Shown here: positions 5,939 to 7,360 of the stretch, one piece after another | Numbering within the stretch: position 1 is the stretch's first letter | Layout of the letters: every line of letters starts with the position of its first letter | NCBI GenBank assembly: GCA_903927685.1 | Contig: CAIYOB010000177.1 | Coordinates: 1 to 7,360, forward strand | Source: an uncultured Planctomycetaceae bacterium | GTDB lineage: Bacteria; Planctomycetota; Planctomycetia; Pirellulales; Pirellulaceae | Direction: 5' to 3' | DNA: 7,360 bases | Position numbers and translations under genes: made by a program | The notes under the pieces: generated by a model | The model's input: the letters and a program-made list of their open reading frames with translations, nothing else | The model's database searches: none | Told to the model about the DNA's origin: nothing

Positions 5939-7360
5939 ATGAACCGCTTGCTCTACCTGTGGTGCTTGGCCGCGCCCTGCACCGTGAGTGCGGCCGCTCC
6001 GACGCTGACTCCCGACGACATTGGCACGTCGGTTCGGATCCCCAGCGTCGGCCAAACGGTGACCTACACGGTGCGTCTGCACGCGCCGGACGAGCGGACG
6101 TTGAGCGGCGAGTTTCGCGTGTCGCTGGACGTGGCGGGCTGCCGGGCGGCGGAGAAAGGCGTCCACGTGGAGCTGGCCGCCGCCAAGCACCAGGACGTCA
6201 CATTGCCGTGGACCCCGGCGGCGGATGGCTGGCATCGCCTGACGTTCCGCGTCGTGTCCGCGGACTCGGCGCAACCGGACTCGCAACTCGACCTGGACGT
6301 GCCGGTCACGCACCGCCCGCTGGTGTTCCTGTGGTTCGGAGCCCCGCAGCATTTCCAGTGGTGCAACGTGCCGACCACGGTCAAGCCGGAGGATCGAGAT
6401 TGGTGGCTCTGGCGCGGGGCCTTGCCCTGCGCGTGGAAGGGTGGCGTGTGCTACCCAGAGTGGTCCGTCGAGCAGTTCACTAAATCCTACAGCGATTCAC
6501 CCTGGATCGCGATCGACGAGATCGGCCCGGATGACGAGACCGGCCGAAAGATCATCGCGGCTGTGCGTGCTCACCGGCAGATCCACCCTACGGGCTGTCG
6601 AGCGCTGTGGTCCATGGGCGTCCACGACTATTGGCGCGAGGTATGGGACGCGGTGGACCTGTTCGTGCCCGAAATCTACCTGAACTACAGCGGCAACCAC
6701 CTGGGCAAGATTGACGCGTATGTCCGGCGCGCCCGGCAGGTGGGCTGCCTGGATCGGATGATCCCGGGGCTGGGAATCAACGTCATCGAAGAGCCGGAAA
6801 AGAAGCCCCGTGTGGTTCCGACCCGCGAGGACGTGCTGCGGCAGATCCGGCACCTCAAGACCATTTCCCCTGAGTTGCCTGGCGTGGGGTTCTTTACCGC
6901 CAGCGCTGCGCCCGGCGTGGCGGAGTATGCCGACGAATTGTGCGGCCAGTACTACGTCAACCCGGTACTGACGCTCGCCCCGGGGTCGCTGCAGTCGCGC
7001 GACCAGGGCGATGTCTTGGAGTTGAGCGCCACCTTGCGCAACCACGGCGGCATGACGGCCCGAGCGGTGGTGGTGCAGTTCGGCCGAGGCTGGGGACCGG
7101 ACTTCCAGACGCTGGCACAGCAGACGGTGGCGGCGTTGGCGCCGGACGGCGAGGCCGTGGTGAGGGCCACGGTGCCCCTGCAGGCCGGCGTGCATGTCTA
7201 CGGCCTGCATCTCGTTCCCCCGCAGGGCGTCGCGGTGCTCAATGACCAGTTGTGGACCATGACCGCTCGGGGGCTGCCGCCGGAAGCCTGCGTCGTCTGC
7301 CAGCCGCCAACGGAAACACCCGGCGACGGCCTGCCGTTATTTGCGGAGGCCCCGGCGGGC
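5939..7360 (+). CDS. Secreted multidomain protein with possible glycosidase-like barrel, 3' truncated by window end
   Basis: Frame 2 is open for 474 codons from the ATG at 5939 to the last base, with no stop reached, so the true C-terminus is outside. The start is firm: an in-frame TAG sits at 5924-5926, and the ATG opens a Sec signal peptide (MNRLLYLWCLAAPCTVSAAA, residues 1-20). No good Shine-Dalgarno is seen, so translation may be coupled or leaderless-like. Residues about 25-125 are strand-rich and Ig-like. Residues about 128-335 look like an alpha/beta barrel: LVFLWFGAP, WIAIDEIG (D193, E194), ALWSMGVHDYW, LFVPEIYLNY (E245), IPGLGIN and GVGFFTAS appear at strand-like spacing. E194 and E245 are candidate paired carboxylates, as in many glycoside hydrolases. 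Residues about 341-430 (LTLAPGSLQ, ELSATLRNHGG, VPLQAGVHVYGL) resemble a CARDB-type beta-sandwich. I do not recognise a named family; hydrolase function is inference from fold-like pattern only. It lies 52 nt after the URO-D-like gene. Confidence 0.72.
   Translation, partial: MNRLLYLWCLAAPCTVSAAAPTLTPDDIGTSVRIPSVGQTVTYTVRLHAPDERTLSGEFRVSLDVAGCRAAEKGVHVELAAAKHQDVTLPWTPAADGWHRLTFRVVSADSAQPDSQLDLDVPVTHRPLVFLWFGAPQHFQWCNVPTTVKPEDRDWWLWRGALPCAWKGGVCYPEWSVEQFTKSYSDSPWIAIDEIGPDDETGRKIIAAVRAHRQIHPTGCRALWSMGVHDYWREVWDAVDLFVPEIYLNYSGNHLGKIDAYVRRARQVGCLDRMIPGLGINVIEEPEKKPRVVPTREDVLRQIRHLKTISPELPGVGFFTASAAPGVAEYADELCGQYYVNPVLTLAPGSLQSRDQGDVLELSATLRNHGGMTARAVVVQFGRGWGPDFQTLAQQTVAALAPDGEAVVRATVPLQAGVHVYGLHLVPPQGVAVLNDQLWTMTARGLPPEACVVCQPPTETPGDGLPLFAEAPAG

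Noticed and set aside
5959..6483. 174-residue + strand frame inside the last gene
   Set aside because: It is offset from frame 2, which carries a signal peptide and stays open to the window end. The alternative is Arg/Gly-rich and motif-free.

Overview
The window is high-GC bacterial DNA with every credible gene on the + strand: six protein genes, two of them cut by the window edges. No tRNA, rRNA, CRISPR array, transposase or integrase was seen. The mix of protein types (a GH51 arabinofuranosidase, a secreted neutral-ceramidase-family protein fused to a LamG domain, a URO-D-superfamily methyltransferase-like protein and a large secreted barrel-like protein) is most typical of Planctomycetota. 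Verrucomicrobiota or Lentisphaerota cannot be excluded. This placement is inferred from gene content; there is no phylogenetic marker in the window.

Layout. Bases 1-360 are the C-terminal end of a GH51 alpha-L-arabinofuranosidase. A 169-nt gap follows, holding a possible stem-loop and an excellent Shine-Dalgarno site. Bases 530-2661 carry a two-gene cassette: an ABC-type (OLD/RecF-like) ATPase whose stop codon overlaps the TTG start of an HNH endonuclease (TTGA overlap). This pairing, gene order and motif content match Septu anti-phage defence (PtuA + PtuB; the HNH protein resembles the TIGR02646 family). No reverse transcriptase lies beside it, so it looks like a stand-alone Septu rather than a retron-Septu. 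Its base composition looks lower in GC than the downstream genes, in keeping with an acquired module.

Only 14 nt after the nuclease stop begins a second group: a secreted ceramidase-family hydrolase with a C-terminal LamG domain (2676-4811), a URO-D-superfamily protein with the zinc-ligand pattern of methylcobamide:CoM methyltransferases rather than the HemE signature (4852-5886), and a secreted multidomain protein that runs off the right edge (5939-7360, no stop reached). These three look like a catabolic or surface-degradation group. Their metabolic link to each other is not established by the sequence.

How they may work together. The ATPase and nuclease very probably form one complex, with the ATPase acting as sensor or regulator and the HNH protein as effector. 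The flanking enzymes are probably unrelated to that job, but the tight spacing means the ceramidase-family gene could be co-transcribed with the defence genes. The most notable items are the Septu-like pair and its context, followed by the zinc-motif URO-D homologue and the unrecognised secreted protein at the right edge.
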